Position numbers and translations under genes: made by a program. A DNA stretch of 64,000 nucleotides, from positions 1 to 64,000 of the forward strand of contig NZ_VLKW01000010.1 in the NCBI RefSeq assembly GCF_007830495.1. The letters run 5' to 3'. The notes below the pieces were generated by a model. It had not been told where the DNA came from. It searched no databases and worked only from the letters and a program-made list of their open reading frames with translations. This document shows, piece after piece, positions 28,340-37,311 of the stretch (positions within the stretch are counted from its first letter, which is position 1; every line of letters starts with the position of its first letter). The stretch comes from Pseudoduganella flava. Lineage in GTDB: Bacteria; Pseudomonadota; Gammaproteobacteria; Burkholderiales; Burkholderiaceae_D.

Positions 28340-29422
28340 TCAAACCGCGTGGATGGCGTAGCGCACGTCGGCGCGATCCTGGTCCTGCGCGCCCGCCACG
28401 ACGAAACTGTCCCAGCCCAGCCGGCCGCCGGTGCGCTGTGCATCGAGCGTCATCCCGTGCACGTCGGCCGCGCGCAGCACCAGCTGCACTTCGTATTCCA
28501 GCGACACCCCGGTAAACATCGTCACCATGCTGGCCAGTGCCCGCGCAGCGCGCCCACCCGGCAGGAACGATTCATAGGCCGCCAGATCCAGCGGGCCGAT
28601 CACGAGGCGCACGCGCAGGTCGCGCTGCCACACCCGCGCACCGGCCATCGCGCCGCCGCCCAGCACCGAATTGCCCATACCGAGCACGGTCTGCTGCGCA
28701 TCCGGCACGTCGTACCAGCAGCCGACGAATTGCTCGACGCGGATCGGCTGACCAAAATATTCGGCCAGCACGCGGCCGATCTGCACGGCCGATGCGGGGC
28801 GGTGCGCCATCGCCGTCGCGAAATACGCGATCGACTCGTCCAGCACGCCCTCGCCATGGTCGGACAGGCGCCGGCGCAGCGATTCGTGGCCGGTGCCGGC
28901 CAGCGACAGCAGCAACGGCAGGAAGGCGTCCTTGCCGGCGCCGTGATACTTCAGCTCCAGCCGGTACTTGCGCCACGCTTCGTAGAACAGCGCCAGCGAG
29001 CGGTTCGAGAACGCGTCCAGGAAGGCGCGCGGGCCGTCGTCCTTCTCGTACAGCGCATGCGCGGCGATGCGCTCCGTGTAGTGCGCCGGCAGCGCGCCGC
29101 TGCTGCCGAGGAAGCCCATGAACGCGGGCGTCAGGCGCACGTAGCGCAGCTCGGTGGACTGCAGCGCGGCCGCCAGCGTGGCCGCCGTCGGCGCCACGTT
29201 GCGCGGCTCCGCTACCAGCGCTTCGATCTCGCTGGGGGGGAACGCCAGCGACATCGAGTTCTGGAAGCGCACGTAGTTCGCGATCGCGCCCTCTTCCGGC
29301 ACGCCGCGCCGCCGCAGCCACAGCTCCAGCATGCGCACGGCCTGGAAGTACTGGAAGCGGTACGGCTCGGCGAACAGCCGCTCGATTACAGCAGGCTCAA
29401 ATCGCCGCTTCGTGGCGTGCAT
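28340..29422 (-). CDS. tssG: TssG T6SS baseplate protein
   Basis: 360 residues. TssG forms the baseplate wedge with TssE, TssF and TssK. The family N-terminus is readable: R-F-E-P-A-V-I-E-R-L, then Y-R-F-Q-Y-F-Q-A-V-R-M-L-E, then I-A-N-Y-V-R-F-Q-N-S. The frame is open 66 codons upstream, but those overlap tssF and read as non-protein; the ATG at 29422 is chosen, giving a 37-bp overlap with the tssF 3' end, as is common for this pair. Confidence 0.95.
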   Translation of the reverse strand: MHATKRRFEPAVIERLFAEPYRFQYFQAVRMLELWLRRRGVPEEGAIANYVRFQNSMSLAFPPSEIEALVAEPRNVAPTAATLAAALQSTELRYVRLTPAFMGFLGSSGALPAHYTERIAAHALYEKDDGPRAFLDAFSNRSLALFYEAWRKYRLELKYHGAGKDAFLPLLLSLAGTGHESLRRRLSDHGEGVLDESIAYFATAMAHRPASAVQIGRVLAEYFGQPIRVEQFVGCWYDVPDAQQTVLGMGNSVLGGGAMAGARVWQRDLRVRLVIGPLDLAAYESFLPGGRAARALASMVTMFTGVSLEYEVQLVLRAADVHGMTLDAQRTGGRLGWDSFVVAGAQDQDRADVRYAIHAV

Positions 29423-31230
29423 CGCAGCAGCTCCTCTCCGGTCTTGTTCGATACGATCACGAGCTGCGTGAAGCTGTTGGCATGCACGTACAGGCCCAGG
29501 AAGCGTTCGACGATGTGGGCGAACGCATCGATCCCGCTGCCGACGAACGCTTCCACCTCGATCGTCAGGCGCACCTCGATGCCGCGCACCAGGCAGGCAA
29601 ACGGATTGCCGGGCAACCACGTCGTCGCCGGCTTGTGCGCCACCGCCACGATGCCGCCGATCTGGCGCTGCGACGTGGGGGAACGCGGCAGGTCGTACAT
29701 CGCCAGCATCTCTCGGAATGCGTCGACGCCGGCGCCGGACAGCGACAGGTGGTTCAGCGACAGGTGCGAGATCAGCCGCCAGTGCGCGCCGCGGCCCCGC
29801 TCGAAGCGGTGCGACGCCGTCGGCTTGCGCAGGAAGTTAATGCTGCGCACACTCGAGCCGCCTTCCAGGAACAGGTCGCCGCCGCGTACGCCGTAGCTGA
29901 GCGATGCCGGCAGGTCGCGGTTGGTGCACGTCAGCTCGAGGCTCAGCGTATCCGTCTCCACCTCGGCCGGGTCGAAGTCGATGTCGACCAGCGAGATCTG
30001 GGTTTCGTAGCCGGGGCTGCGCTCGGCCAGCAGTCCGTCGCGGCGCATGATCCAGTAATGGCCGTTCTTGTCCGGCGCCTGGCCGTGGCGCAGCGAATAG
30101 AACGGCCGGAATTCGACGATCGATTCGCCCTGCGGCGTCTGCCGCACGAGGCGCACCGAGTCGATCGCCTGCACCTCGTACGCGAACGCGCGGCGCGCAT
30201 CGGCCAGCACCGGGTAGCTCGCGGAAGCGTGCGTCAGCCGGATCGGTTCGCCGCGCTGGCGGAACAGGTTGACCACCGGCGTGCAGCCCAGCAGCAGGTT
30301 GTTCGCCGACAGCATGCCGAGGATGCGCGCCATGTTCGAATCCGTGCGCAGGCCCGACAGGGCCAGGTGCAACGTGATCGTGCGGCAGCCGGACGGCAGC
30401 GCCGCGGTCAGCGCGGCCATATCGATATCGAAGAAGTTGAACTTCTCCGGGAAGCAGAAATATTCCGTCAGCAGCCGGTACGCGGCATGCGAACGGGCCG
30501 GGAAATCGATCAGCGACTCGTCCTCGCCGAAGCCGGCGGGGGTGACGGGAATGCGTGGCAACGGCACCCAGCGGCCATCGCCATCCGCTTCCACGTAGGC
30601 GCACACGCCGCGCATGAACAGCGCATCGCGCAGCGCGGCGCAGAACGACGCTTCGCCGTCGATGAACACGCGCAGCCGGGGCAGGCGCAGCTGCGCCAGC
30701 GTGACCTGGGCCGACGTGCTGGCCAGCTTGATACTGATCGCGGACGTGGCCTGCGGCGGCGGGCGCACCGCCTCCGGCGCGTCGATGATCGGCGAGAAGA
30801 CAGCCTGCGACAGCGCGACCGGCGCCACGGTGACGGGATACGCCGTGCGGAACGTGCAGACGGCGCCGCGCACGGGGCGCGCCGTCAGCTGCGTGCCGCG
30901 GCCGATTTCGCTGGCGGCCGTCAGCTGCGCGGCCGCCGCGGAAAAGTCCATCCGCGCGATCGAGCATGACGGGAACGGCCGCAGGTAATGCGGGTACAGC
31001 ACCTCGAAGAGGGCTTCGGTGAATTCGGGGTAATCGTCGTCCAGGCGCTTCGCGATGCGCGAATTGAGGAGCGCAAACGATTCGATCATGCGTTCGATGT
31101 GCGGGTCTTCGCACACCTCGCCGCCGATCAGCAGCCGGCCGGCGATCTTCGGATAACGCTCGGAGAATTCGCGCGCGTAGCGGCGCAGGAATCCGAGCTC
31201 CTGCTCGTAATACGGTAACAACTGGTCCAA
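29386..31230 (-). CDS. tssF: TssF T6SS baseplate protein (TTG start)
   Basis: 614 residues. Core baseplate protein. The N-terminus D-Q-L-L-P-Y-Y-E-Q-E-L-G-F-L-R-R-Y-A-R-E is the family signature, so the start at 31230 must be right although the codon is TTG; AGGAG lies about 7 nt upstream, inside the tssE end. Only 1 bp separates it from the tssE stop, and tssG overlaps its end, so the three are translated in tight series. The weak start codon may set its lower level relative to hcp and sheath proteins. Confidence 0.96.
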   Translation of the reverse strand: MDQLLPYYEQELGFLRRYAREFSERYPKIAGRLLIGGEVCEDPHIERMIESFALLNSRIAKRLDDDYPEFTEALFEVLYPHYLRPFPSCSIARMDFSAAAAQLTAASEIGRGTQLTARPVRGAVCTFRTAYPVTVAPVALSQAVFSPIIDAPEAVRPPPQATSAISIKLASTSAQVTLAQLRLPRLRVFIDGEASFCAALRDALFMRGVCAYVEADGDGRWVPLPRIPVTPAGFGEDESLIDFPARSHAAYRLLTEYFCFPEKFNFFDIDMAALTAALPSGCRTITLHLALSGLRTDSNMARILGMLSANNLLLGCTPVVNLFRQRGEPIRLTHASASYPVLADARRAFAYEVQAIDSVRLVRQTPQGESIVEFRPFYSLRHGQAPDKNGHYWIMRRDGLLAERSPGYETQISLVDIDFDPAEVETDTLSLELTCTNRDLPASLSYGVRGGDLFLEGGSSVRSINFLRKPTASHRFERGRGAHWRLISHLSLNHLSLSGAGVDAFREMLAMYDLPRSPTSQRQIGGIVAVAHKPATTWLPGNPFACLVRGIEVRLTIEVEAFVGSGIDAFAHIVERFLGLYVHANSFTQLVIVSNKTGEELLRCTPRSGDLSLL

Positions 31231-31231
31231 C

Positions 31232-31723
31232 TCAGGCTCCTGGCGCCGCCGCGCGGCGCGCCTTGCTTATCGTGTAGTGCAGGCTGGACGGCTGCAAGAC
31301 TGCGTCGAAATTGACCGGCTCGTGGGCTTCGCTGAGCACCAGCAGCGCCGTTATCGCGAAATTGAGCCGGTTGACGGTATCGTCGCGCAGCTCGAGCCGT
31401 GCCTGCACATTGCGCAGGCGTGGTTCATGGCGCGCGATCGCCTGCTCGAGACAGCGGCAGATGAACGCGCGATCGTCCGCGCTCGACAGCGACAGCCCGG
31501 CGAAATCGTTCAGGCCATACGTCACGATCGAGCGCGCACATTCGGGATACCGTTTCAGCAGTCCTTCCGGCAGGACGAGGCGGGTGTTCAGCAGCGCCTC
31601 GAGATCGCGTGCCACCGAGTCCTTCATCTCCTCGAGCGACACGCGCGGCACCGTGCCGCCACCCGGGCCGTGGCCCGGGCTTTCCATCAGCCGGTCGAAC
31701 AGTCCCGGCGTGAACCCTTTCAT
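31232..31723 (-). CDS. tssE: TssE (gp25-like) T6SS baseplate protein
   Basis: 163 residues, homologous to phage T4 gp25, which starts sheath assembly on the baseplate. Seen: G-L-F-D-R-L-M-E near the start, the SVARDLEALLNTR segment, E-C-A-R-S-I-V-T-Y-G-L-N-D, and E-P-R-L-R-N-V with a late hydrophobic strand. It lies 20 bp after hcp. Confidence 0.95.
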   Translation of the reverse strand: MKGFTPGLFDRLMESPGHGPGGGTVPRVSLEEMKDSVARDLEALLNTRLVLPEGLLKRYPECARSIVTYGLNDFAGLSLSSADDRAFICRCLEQAIARHEPRLRNVQARLELRDDTVNRLNFAITALLVLSEAHEPVNFDAVLQPSSLHYTISKARRAAAPGA

Positions 31724-31743
31724 CGGTATCCCGACAAGGCGCC

Positions 31744-32235
31744 TTAGGCGACCTTGTTGGCGGACAGGTCCCAGCCGCCCGACGTGTTACCGCCGGTGCC
31801 GCCGCCGACCTTCTGCTGCGTATACTTCCACTTCACTTTCGAGTACTTGATCGCCACATCCTCGGTCAGGATGTTGCCCGGTTCGACGGACGGGGACACG
31901 CTGGAGATCAGCACGTTTTCCAGTTCGATTTCGAAGTACTTCACGCGTTCGCCCTGGCCGTCGGCGCGCAGGAATTCGAACTTCGCCTTCGGAATCGTTT
32001 TACCGGACGAGCAGGTTTGCAGCAGAACCGGCGTAGCCAGGTCGGCCAGCTTCGAGATCACGATGTCCTTGTGTTCCGTGCGCTCCGCCGTGTGGCCGCC
32101 GCCGGTGGAGGCGGTGGCCGACTTCGGCTGCAGAACTTCCCACTGGACGCTCTTGCACTCGATCCAGTCCTTGTGGGAGGTATCGGCCGATTCGCCTTTG
32201 ATACCATCGATTTGCAGATAGACGTCGATTGCCAT
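31744..32235 (-). CDS. tssD: Hcp (TssD) T6SS tube protein
   Basis: 163 residues. Hcp hexamers stack into the inner tube that is fired out. Seen: A-I-D-V-Y-L-Q-I-D-G-I-K-G-E-S, the H-K-D-W-I-E-C segment, T-G-G-G-H-T-A-E-R-T, and a closing strand with Y-S-K-V-K-W-K-Y. The last 20 residues are Gly-Asn rich. It is encoded between tssC and tssE, with 39 bp ahead, space enough for its own strong ribosome site. Confidence 0.97.
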   Translation of the reverse strand: MAIDVYLQIDGIKGESADTSHKDWIECKSVQWEVLQPKSATASTGGGHTAERTEHKDIVISKLADLATPVLLQTCSSGKTIPKAKFEFLRADGQGERVKYFEIELENVLISSVSPSVEPGNILTEDVAIKYSKVKWKYTQQKVGGGTGGNTSGGWDLSANKVA

Positions 32236-32274
32236 GTTGTTCCTTTCAGTATTATTGATAGACTACGTTTTGCA

Positions 32275-33771
32275 TCAGGATTTGGTCGATGCCGGGAGCT
32301 CCGCGACCAGCCGGAGTGAAACAGACAGCTCGTCGAGCTGGAAATGGGGGCGCAGGAACGACACGGCGCGGTACACGCCTGGCCGGTCCGGCACCTCCGT
32401 TACCTGCACGGAAGCCTCGCGCAGCGGGAACTGGGCCTTCTGTTCCTGGCTGGCGTTGTCGTCCAACAGGACGTACTGCGTCAGCCAGCGGTTCAGGAAG
32501 TCCTCCACGTTCGACGCGGCGGCGAAGCTGCCGATCTTGTCGCGCATCATGGCCTTCATGTAATGCGCGATCCGCGACACGGCGAAGATGTACTGCAGCT
32601 GCGCGGACAGCACAGCGTTCGCGTTCGCCGCATCGTTGTTGTACTTGCGCGCCTTCTGCGCCGACTGGGCACCGAAGAAGGCTGCGTAATCCGTGTTCTT
32701 GCAATGCACCAGCGAGATGAAGCCCAGGTCCGACAGTTCCTTCTCGCGCCGGTCCGTGATCGCGATCTCGGTCGGGCACTTCAGGGCGACTTCGCCTTCG
32801 TCCGTCTTGAAGGTGTGGGTCGGCAGGTCCTCGACCAGGCCACCGCCTTCGACGCCGCGAATCGCGGCGCACCAGCCGTAGTCCTCGAACGCCTTCGTCA
32901 GCTTGGTGCCGAACGCGTAGGCCGCGTTACACCACAGGTATTTCTGGTGGTCGGTACCGTCCACGTCCTCGACGAAGTTGAAGCCTTCCGTCGTGGCGCC
33001 ATCGGCCGGGTTGAACGGCAGGCGGCCCAGGAAGCGCGGCAGGGTCAGGCCCACGTAGCGCGAATCCTCGGACTCGCGGAACGACTTCCACTTCGCGTAT
33101 TCAACGGTGTCGAACACTTTCGACAGGTCGCGCGGCTTGCCCAGGTCGGAGAAGCTCTCCAGGCCGAACAGCTCGGGCGACGCCGACGTGATGAACGGCG
33201 CGTGCGCGGCCGCCGCCACGTGCGACATCTGCTCGATGAAGTACATGTCTTCCGGCTGGCGGGTGATCTCGAAGTCGCCCAGCAGCGCGCCGAACGGCGC
33301 ACCGCCGAAGGTGCCGAATTCCTCTTCGTAGACCTTCTTGAACATCGTGCTCTGGTCGAACTCGATGGCGCTCTGGAAGTCCTTCACGAGCTCGCGCTTG
33401 GTCGCGTTGAGCATCTTGACCTTCAGGTTCGGGCCGGTGGACGTGTTACGCACCAGGTAGTTCAGGCCCGTCCAGCTGCCCTCCAGCTTCTGGAATTCGG
33501 GCGCGTGCATCACGGCCGACAGCTGCGCGGAAATCAGGCGATCCAGTTCGGCCACGCGCGCATCGATCGTCGCGGCCAGATTGTTCGACACGACGACCGT
33601 GCCTTCCATCACCTGGTTCACCAGTTCCGAGATCAGGTCCTTGGCGCGGGCATGCTCCGCGCTCGACTTGGCAACCTTGCTCTGCTCGACGATCTGGTCC
33701 AGCAGGCCCGTTTCGGTATGGGTCGCGCTCGCTGCGGCCCCGGCGGCATTCGGTTGGGTGCTCATGGTCAT
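32275..33771 (-). CDS. tssC: TssC large sheath protein
   Basis: 498 residues, the larger half of the contractile sheath. Family marks include W-T-G-L-N-Y-L-V-R-N-T, the A-P-F-I-T-S-A-S-P-E-L-F segment, L-P-R-F-L-G-R-L-P, and Y-L-W-C-N-A-A-Y-A-F-G. Its first codons overlap the tssB stop (ATGA at 33768-33771), as expected for two proteins made in equal amounts. A second ATG two codons in (33765) is an alternative start. Confidence 0.97.
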   Translation of the reverse strand: MTMSTQPNAAGAAASATHTETGLLDQIVEQSKVAKSSAEHARAKDLISELVNQVMEGTVVVSNNLAATIDARVAELDRLISAQLSAVMHAPEFQKLEGSWTGLNYLVRNTSTGPNLKVKMLNATKRELVKDFQSAIEFDQSTMFKKVYEEEFGTFGGAPFGALLGDFEITRQPEDMYFIEQMSHVAAAAHAPFITSASPELFGLESFSDLGKPRDLSKVFDTVEYAKWKSFRESEDSRYVGLTLPRFLGRLPFNPADGATTEGFNFVEDVDGTDHQKYLWCNAAYAFGTKLTKAFEDYGWCAAIRGVEGGGLVEDLPTHTFKTDEGEVALKCPTEIAITDRREKELSDLGFISLVHCKNTDYAAFFGAQSAQKARKYNNDAANANAVLSAQLQYIFAVSRIAHYMKAMMRDKIGSFAAASNVEDFLNRWLTQYVLLDDNASQEQKAQFPLREASVQVTEVPDRPGVYRAVSFLRPHFQLDELSVSLRLVAELPASTKS

Positions 33772-34271
33772 TCTTTCGTTGCTTGCTGGCCCAGTTCGGC
33801 CAATTTCTCAGTGCTGTTCAACACGTCGTTGAGCAGGTCTTCCAGTTTGTCGTTGCCGGCCAGCTTGTTGCGCAGGTCCGCCAGGCGGGTACGCGCTTCC
33901 AGCAGCTTTTGCAGCGGCTCGATTTGCTGCACCACCGCCTCGGGGCGGAAATCGTCCATCGAGCGGAAGGTCAGGTCCACGGCGAATTCGCCGCCTTCGG
34001 CCGACAATTCGTTTTTCACGCGATAAGACGCGCGCGGCGCCACGCCTTTCATCACTTCGTCGAAATTATCCCGATCGACGCCGACGAAACTCCGTTCCTT
34101 CAGGCGTTTTTGCGGCACGTCGGAATTGCCACCGAAATCGCCGACCACACCTACTACCATAGGCAACTCTTTATTCTCTATGGCATCACCTATTTCCACG
34201 TCGTAAGTCATTTGCACGCGTGGCGGGCGGATTTTCTGGAGCTTTTTCTGAACGCTGGAGTTTTTAGACAT
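33768..34271 (-). CDS. tssB: TssB small sheath protein
   Basis: 167 residues, partner of TssC in the sheath. Seen: V-Q-K-K-L-Q-K-I-R-P-P-R-V-Q, the strand Y-D-V-E-I-G-D, V-V-G-D-F-G-G, R-S-F-V-G-V-D-R-D-N-F, and the C-terminal helix bundle that ClpV recognises. It lies 27 bp after the TPR lipoprotein gene and leads the minus-strand structural run. Confidence 0.97.
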   Translation of the reverse strand: MSKNSSVQKKLQKIRPPRVQMTYDVEIGDAIENKELPMVVGVVGDFGGNSDVPQKRLKERSFVGVDRDNFDEVMKGVAPRASYRVKNELSAEGGEFAVDLTFRSMDDFRPEAVVQQIEPLQKLLEARTRLADLRNKLAGNDKLEDLLNDVLNSTEKLAELGQQATKE

Positions 34272-34298
34272 ATGAGTCCCCTGTGGGTTGGAACGGGC

Positions 34299-34895
34299 TT
34301 ATTTCAGTGCGCCGAATGGATCCGCGGCCGAACCGGAGTCGGCTTTCTTGCCTTTGCGGCCCTTGGCCGCGGTGGCTTTCGCCGGCGTCGTGTTGGCAGC
34401 CGGCGCGGGCGGAACCAGCACCTGCTCGCCCAGGCTCTCACGGAGCAGCTTCGCCAGATCCTGCGACTCGGTGCGGATCGAACCGGACAGGTTGTTCTGG
34501 CGGCTCAGATCGGCCAGTGCACGGGTGGAGAGACGCAGGCCGCTGATCGCGATGATGCTGTTGGCCAGGCGGTCGTTCGGATCGCGCACCAGCACTTCCT
34601 GGGCGTTGACGATCGCTTCGCCATACTGGCCGGCGTCGTAACGGGTTTGCGCGATATTGCTCCACGGGGTTTTATCGGATGGATAGGCTTCGGCAGCCTG
34701 CTTCCACAGCGCGACCGCCTGCTCCTTCTGGCCGCTGGTGCTGGCCTGGCTCGCATTGGCCAGGAACTCCTCCATCGACGGCACGGCGGGCTTTTGCACG
34801 ACCGGCGGGGTCGTGGTGCAGGCGCTCAAAGAAACGGCGCAAACGGCGGCGCCCACAAACCGGCCCATACGGCCAAACGGAATTACCAAGGTCAT
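34299..34895 (-). CDS. TPR-type lipoprotein of the T6SS (possible TssJ stand-in)
   Basis: 198 residues. The N-terminus is a lipoprotein signal with lipobox LSAC, Cys at about residue 26, followed by Thr-Thr-Pro. The body (about 40-130) is helical with TPR-like spacing: A-V-A-L-W-K-Q-A-A-E-A-Y-P, then Y-G-E-A-I-V-N-A-Q-E-V-L. The C-terminal tail is Ala-Pro then Lys-rich. It does not look like TssJ, which is a beta-sandwich. It is first in the minus run ahead of tssB, the place where Burkholderia clusters have a T6SS lipoprotein (tagM by my recollection). It may supply the outer-membrane end of the complex. Confidence 0.85.
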   Translation of the reverse strand: MTLVIPFGRMGRFVGAAVCAVSLSACTTTPPVVQKPAVPSMEEFLANASQASTSGQKEQAVALWKQAAEAYPSDKTPWSNIAQTRYDAGQYGEAIVNAQEVLVRDPNDRLANSIIAISGLRLSTRALADLSRQNNLSGSIRTESQDLAKLLRESLGEQVLVPPAPAANTTPAKATAAKGRKGKKADSGSAADPFGALK

Positions 34896-35174
34896 GCTGT
34901 CCTCAAACTGGTGTTAAAGATGATGCTTATACTATAATAAACTCGGCAAGCAGAATAATATCAGATCTACATTATTGCATGCATTCAATTTGTTACTGAA
35001 TTGTGCGCGGGTATTAAGTGACTTGCCGAAGAAGCTAAATCTCACGAATTGTCACGACATCGGCCACATTCTCCCGAAGTTCTCCTGAAGTGCGTGCAAT
35101 GTATCCCGAAGAAATGTTACTCTTCTGCCATTTGATGACTGGCAGCACGCAAGACTGACGAGGATGTACACAGC
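34896..35174. promoter_or_regulatory. AT-rich divergent promoter region of the T6SS
   Basis: A 279-bp gap between the TPR lipoprotein gene (leftward) and tssK (rightward), clearly lower in GC than its neighbours, and the only place from which both structural operons can start. A weak rightward candidate is TTGTTA at 34990-34995 with TATTAA at 35012-35017 (16-bp spacer). Leftward, the stretch 34930-34950 is rich in TATA-like words. No clear sigma-54 box was found. No gene is present. Confidence 0.55.
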
Positions 35175-36506
35175 ATGAGCAGCAAAATCTTATGGGGCGA
35201 AGGCTTGTTCCTGCGCCCCCAGCATTTCCAGCAGCAGGATCGGTACCACGAGGAGCGGCTGCACCGCAACGTCGGCTTGCTGCACCCCTACGCCTGGGGC
35301 GTCAGCACGCTGCAGGTGGACCGCGACGCGCTGGCGAACAACACGCTGCGCCTGCTGGAACTGGGCGTGCGCTTCCCGGACGGCGAGCTGTATAACGCGC
35401 CCGGCGCCGACGAGCTGCCCGACACCATCGACCTGTCGCAGTTGCCCCAGTCGGCGCAGGCGGTGACGTTCCACGTCGCCCTGCCCGCGTTCAAGCCGTT
35501 CGGTGCCAACTTCGGCGAAGCCGGCAGCGCCGTGCGTTACCAGCAAAACAACCAGGATACGCCGGATCTGTACACGCAAGCTGCGCCAGCTCAGCTTGCG
35601 TATTTGCGCAAGACGGTACGCTTGGTGTCGGACGCCGAGCCGCTTGACTCGTACGTGCATTTCCCGCTGATGCGGCTGCGCCGCGCGGCGACGGGCGGCT
35701 TCGAGCTCGATGCCGCGTTCGTGCCGCCCAGCCTGACGATCAAGAGCGCGCCGTTGCTGTTCCAGCAGTTGCGCCGCCTGCTCGACGCGCTGCAGGCGAA
35801 GGTCAGCGCGCTGTACGGCCACCACCGCGAACCGAGCAAGCACGTGATCGAATTCCGCTCCGGCGACATGTCGTCGTTCTGGCTGCTGCACACGGCCAGC
35901 ACCGCATCCGCCGCGCTGGCGCATTACTTCCACCACCCTGCCCTGCACCCGGAGCGGCTGTACGAACAGCTGCTGTCGCTGGCGGGCAGCCTGATGACGT
36001 TCTCGAAGAGCTGGACACTGGCCGACCTGCCCGTCTACCAGCACGCCGATCCCGGTCCCGCGTTCGCGACGCTGCACCAGATCATCCGCGAGCTGCTCGA
36101 CACGGTGATCTCGTCGAAGTACTTCGCGATCGCGCTGCGCGAAGTGAAGCCGTCGTACCACCACGGCATGCTGGACTCGCAGAAGATCGACGAACGCACG
36201 ACGTTCTACCTGGCCGTTTCCGCCGACCTGCCGGCGACCGAGCTGCTGGACGTGGTGCCGCTGCGCTTCAAGGTCGGCGCCCCGGACGACGTCGAGAAAT
36301 TCGTGCTGTCGGCGATGCCGGGCGTGCGCCTGGCGCATGCGCCGCAGGTGCCGGCCGCCGTGCCGGTGCGCCCGGATGCGCTGTACTTCTCCGTCGAGGC
36401 GAAAGGCCAGATGTACGAGCGCATGCTGCAGGCGCAATCGATCTCCATCTACGTGCCGGGCAATATGCCGGCCGTGAAGCTGGACCTCGTGGCAGTGACA
36501 CAGTAA
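35175..36506 (+). CDS. tssK: TssK T6SS baseplate-to-membrane connector
   Basis: 443 residues. TssK trimers join the baseplate to TssL/TssM. The N-terminus I-L-W-G-E-G-L-F-L-R-P-Q-H-F-Q-Q-Q-D-R is diagnostic. Further marks are F-S-K-S-W-T-L and the C-terminal P-A-V-K-L-D-L domain. A 10-bp perfect inverted repeat with an 8-nt loop lies within the gene at 35574-35601 where codon choice is briefly unusual. The gene leads the third T6SS run, tssK-tssL-vgrG. Confidence 0.96.
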   Translation: MSSKILWGEGLFLRPQHFQQQDRYHEERLHRNVGLLHPYAWGVSTLQVDRDALANNTLRLLELGVRFPDGELYNAPGADELPDTIDLSQLPQSAQAVTFHVALPAFKPFGANFGEAGSAVRYQQNNQDTPDLYTQAAPAQLAYLRKTVRLVSDAEPLDSYVHFPLMRLRRAATGGFELDAAFVPPSLTIKSAPLLFQQLRRLLDALQAKVSALYGHHREPSKHVIEFRSGDMSSFWLLHTASTASAALAHYFHHPALHPERLYEQLLSLAGSLMTFSKSWTLADLPVYQHADPGPAFATLHQIIRELLDTVISSKYFAIALREVKPSYHHGMLDSQKIDERTTFYLAVSADLPATELLDVVPLRFKVGAPDDVEKFVLSAMPGVRLAHAPQVPAAVPVRPDALYFSVEAKGQMYERMLQAQSISIYVPGNMPAVKLDLVAVTQ

Positions 36507-36549
36507 ACACCGCGCAGTAAAACTATCCATTCCAGATGAGTGACCCGAA

Positions 36550-37311
36550 ATGAGTAACGCCGCCGCCCCTTCGCTGATGGGCAATGCCGCCCCCGCCGCG
36601 CCGACCGCGCCGCAGACCCTGCTGGACCTGATGTACGACGGCTTCTATGCGCTGTTCATGCTGAAGAACGGCAGCGTGCCGCAGGACGATGCGGCATTCG
36701 CCCGCAAGCTGGCCCAGTTCCTGGACGATTTCGGCCGCAACGCCAAGAAGCAGAACGCATCGCCCGACGACGTGGACGCGGCGAAGTACGCATTCTGCGC
36801 GGCCGTCGACGAAATCATCCTGCGCTCGGACTTCCCGATCCGCGACGCGTGGGAACGCCGCCCGCTGCAACTGCTGATGTTCGGCGACCAGCTGGCCGGC
36901 GAGAACTTCTTCAACCGCCTGGAACAGCTGCGCGCCCGCGGCAGCGTGCACGTGCAGGCGCTGGAAGTGTTCCATATGTGCCTGCTGCTTGGCTTCCAGG
37001 GCCGCTACATCCTGGAAGGCTCGGAAAAGCTGAACTACCTGACGTCGCGCCTCGGCGACGAGATCGCCCACATGAAGGGCAAACGCGGCGGCTTCGCCCC
37101 GCATGCGGAGCGCCCCGACCAGATCCGCCACAAGCTGCGCAGCGACGTGCCGCTGTGGGCGCTGTATTCCGTGTTCGGCCTGATCTGCGTGCTGGGCTTC
37201 ATCGGCCTGCGCACGTCGCTGGGCCACACGACGGAGCAGCGCATCAACGCCTATAACGACGTCGTCAAGATGGCGCCCCGCGCGGCCAACCTGACGATCA
37301 CGCTGCCTTGA
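36550..37311 (+). CDS. tssL: TssL (DotU family) T6SS inner-membrane protein
   Basis: 253 residues. Cytoplasmic helical domain followed by a single C-terminal membrane helix (about 205-225, V-F-G-L-I-C-V-L-G-F-I-G-L). Family marks: K-Y-A-F-C-A-A-V-D-E-I-I-L, then R-P-L-Q-L-L-M-F-G-D, then G-F-Q-G-R-Y. There is no OmpA extension; that domain is a separate protein here. The stop shares its last base with the vgrG ATG. Confidence 0.96.
   Translation: MSNAAAPSLMGNAAPAAPTAPQTLLDLMYDGFYALFMLKNGSVPQDDAAFARKLAQFLDDFGRNAKKQNASPDDVDAAKYAFCAAVDEIILRSDFPIRDAWERRPLQLLMFGDQLAGENFFNRLEQLRARGSVHVQALEVFHMCLLLGFQGRYILEGSEKLNYLTSRLGDEIAHMKGKRGGFAPHAERPDQIRHKLRSDVPLWALYSVFGLICVLGFIGLRTSLGHTTEQRINAYNDVVKMAPRAANLTITLP

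Noticed and set aside
25880-29896. A 1338-codon plus-strand open frame over tssH and tssG
   Set aside because: It has no recognisable motif, and the opposite strand encodes intact ClpV and TssG.
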